6,478 nucleotides of DNA, taken from contig SKXF01000091.1 in the NCBI GenBank assembly GCA_007128555.1, positions 1 through 6,478 of the forward strand, in the 5' to 3' direction. Shown in pieces: positions 5,843 through 6,478 of this stretch (position 1 is the first letter of the stretch; every line of letters starts with the position of its first letter). This DNA comes from Clostridia bacterium (GTDB lineage Bacteria > Bacillota_E > SLMV01 > PUMD01). The notes under the pieces were generated by a model, which saw only the letters and a program-made list of their open reading frames with translations, ran no database searches and was not told the origin of the DNA. Position numbers and translations under genes: made by a program.

Positions 5843-6478
5843 ATGATCATGGGCATTCGTGGGGACTGTCCGAACGATGCGGAACTCTATTGCCGCGCAG
5901 CTGAGGGAAACCGGTGTGCTCGCGATGCTTTGTTGACGCGTCACGCCGGGCTGGTCTATTCTCTTTGCAGCCGTTTCCCCGTTTCGGCAGATGAGCGGGA
6001 GGACCTGGCCCAGGCGGGTTTCCTGGGGTTGATCCAGGCGATCGATGGGTTTGATGCTCTAAGGGGACATGCCTTCAGCTCGTACGCTGTTCCCCACGTG
6101 CTGGGTGAGATGCGGAAGCATCTCCGGGAGGCAGGGGGCGTGAGTATATCGCGCCGTGCCCGGACAATGACCCGGGATGTTGAGCGAAAACAGCAGGAGA
6201 TGGCAGCCCGCACCGGACGGATGCCTGCCCTGGTGGACGTAGCAAGGGAGCTGGGCCTGGATCCTGCCGAGATCGCCCTGGCCCAGGAAGCCCTGCGTGC
6301 ACCGGCTGACCTGGATGATCTGCACCTTTCTTCCCGCAGCGAGCCCGGGCAGATAGAGGTTCTCCTCACCCTGAAAGACGCCGTGGCGAAGCTCCAGCCC
6401 ATTCACCGCGAGATCGTACAGCGCCGCTTTTTTGAAGATCAGACCCAGGGAGAGATTGCCCGTGATCTTGGTCGATCC
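5843..6478 (+). CDS. sigF: RNA polymerase sigma factor F (SigF, SpoIIAC), cut by the window end
   Basis: Sigma-F is the first compartment-specific sporulation sigma factor and directs early forespore transcription. The 212 visible codons start at ATG 5843 (GAGG at 5835-5838; ATG 5849 also in frame), six bases after spoIIAB. Region 2 is clear: AGLVYSLCSRF near 35-45, DLAQAGFLGLIQAIDGFD at 54-71 and SSYAVPHVLGEMRKHLRE at 79-96. Region 3.1 covers about 105-155 with the LAQEALRAP signature at 146-154. Region 4 runs from about 174, with the first helix-turn-helix helix DQTQGEIARDLGRS at 199-212. About 25-30 residues, including the DNA recognition helix, lie beyond the window. The region 3-4 linker is about 12 residues shorter than in B. 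subtilis and lacks the GDPITLLDQI stretch. The operon position makes SigF far more likely than SigB or SigG. Confidence 0.95.
   Translation, partial: MIMGIRGDCPNDAELYCRAAEGNRCARDALLTRHAGLVYSLCSRFPVSADEREDLAQAGFLGLIQAIDGFDALRGHAFSSYAVPHVLGEMRKHLREAGGVSISRRARTMTRDVERKQQEMAARTGRMPALVDVARELGLDPAEIALAQEALRAPADLDDLHLSSRSEPGQIEVLLTLKDAVAKLQPIHREIVQRRFFEDQTQGEIARDLGRS

Noticed and set aside
1..6478. CRISPR arrays, insertion sequences or attachment sites
   Set aside because: No regularly spaced repeats, transposase or terminal inverted repeats were seen; XerD here is a housekeeping-type recombinase by synteny, not an integrase of a mobile element.

Overview
The window looks like a chromosomal sporulation locus from an endospore-forming Bacillota (Firmicutes), probably a GC-rich Clostridia-grade lineage. 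That rests on the gene set (spoIIM, xerD, dacF, spoIIAA, spoIIAB, sigF), strong AGGAGG-type ribosome binding sites and visibly GC-rich codon use. Genus-level placement is not possible from sequence reading alone. All genes are on the + strand.

Layout: (1) Bases 1-500 hold no convincing protein gene. They read as a chain of compact hairpins, a long-range helix enclosing an inner domain, and a geometrically classic H-type pseudoknot. I interpret this as the 3' part of a large structured noncoding RNA. OLE RNA is the best-known candidate given host type, size and neighbourhood, but I could not verify this by alignment. (2) spoIIM follows immediately; its likely Shine-Dalgarno lies in a perfect hairpin. 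(3) ald encodes a complete alanine dehydrogenase and is closed by a strong intrinsic terminator (2380-2406). (4) A second transcription unit starts with a small one-pass membrane protein resembling YqzK (DUF4227) in position and architecture, then xerD, then dacF after a 79-base gap. (5) The spoIIA operon follows: spoIIAA, spoIIAB and sigF, the last cut by the window end. A candidate sigma-H promoter and an exact Spo0A box lie just upstream of spoIIAA.

The order parallels the Bacillus subtilis locus spoIIM-fur-yqzK-xerD(ripX)-drm-punA-dacF-spoIIAA-spoIIAB-sigF. Here ald occupies the position of fur, and drm and punA are absent. Functionally, SpoIIAA, SpoIIAB and SigF form the partner-switching module that turns on forespore transcription. 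SpoIIM belongs to the DMP peptidoglycan-remodelling complex that drives engulfment. DacF trims cortex or cell-wall peptides. XerD resolves chromosome dimers. Ald supports alanine use during sporulation (its B. subtilis gene is also called spoVN).
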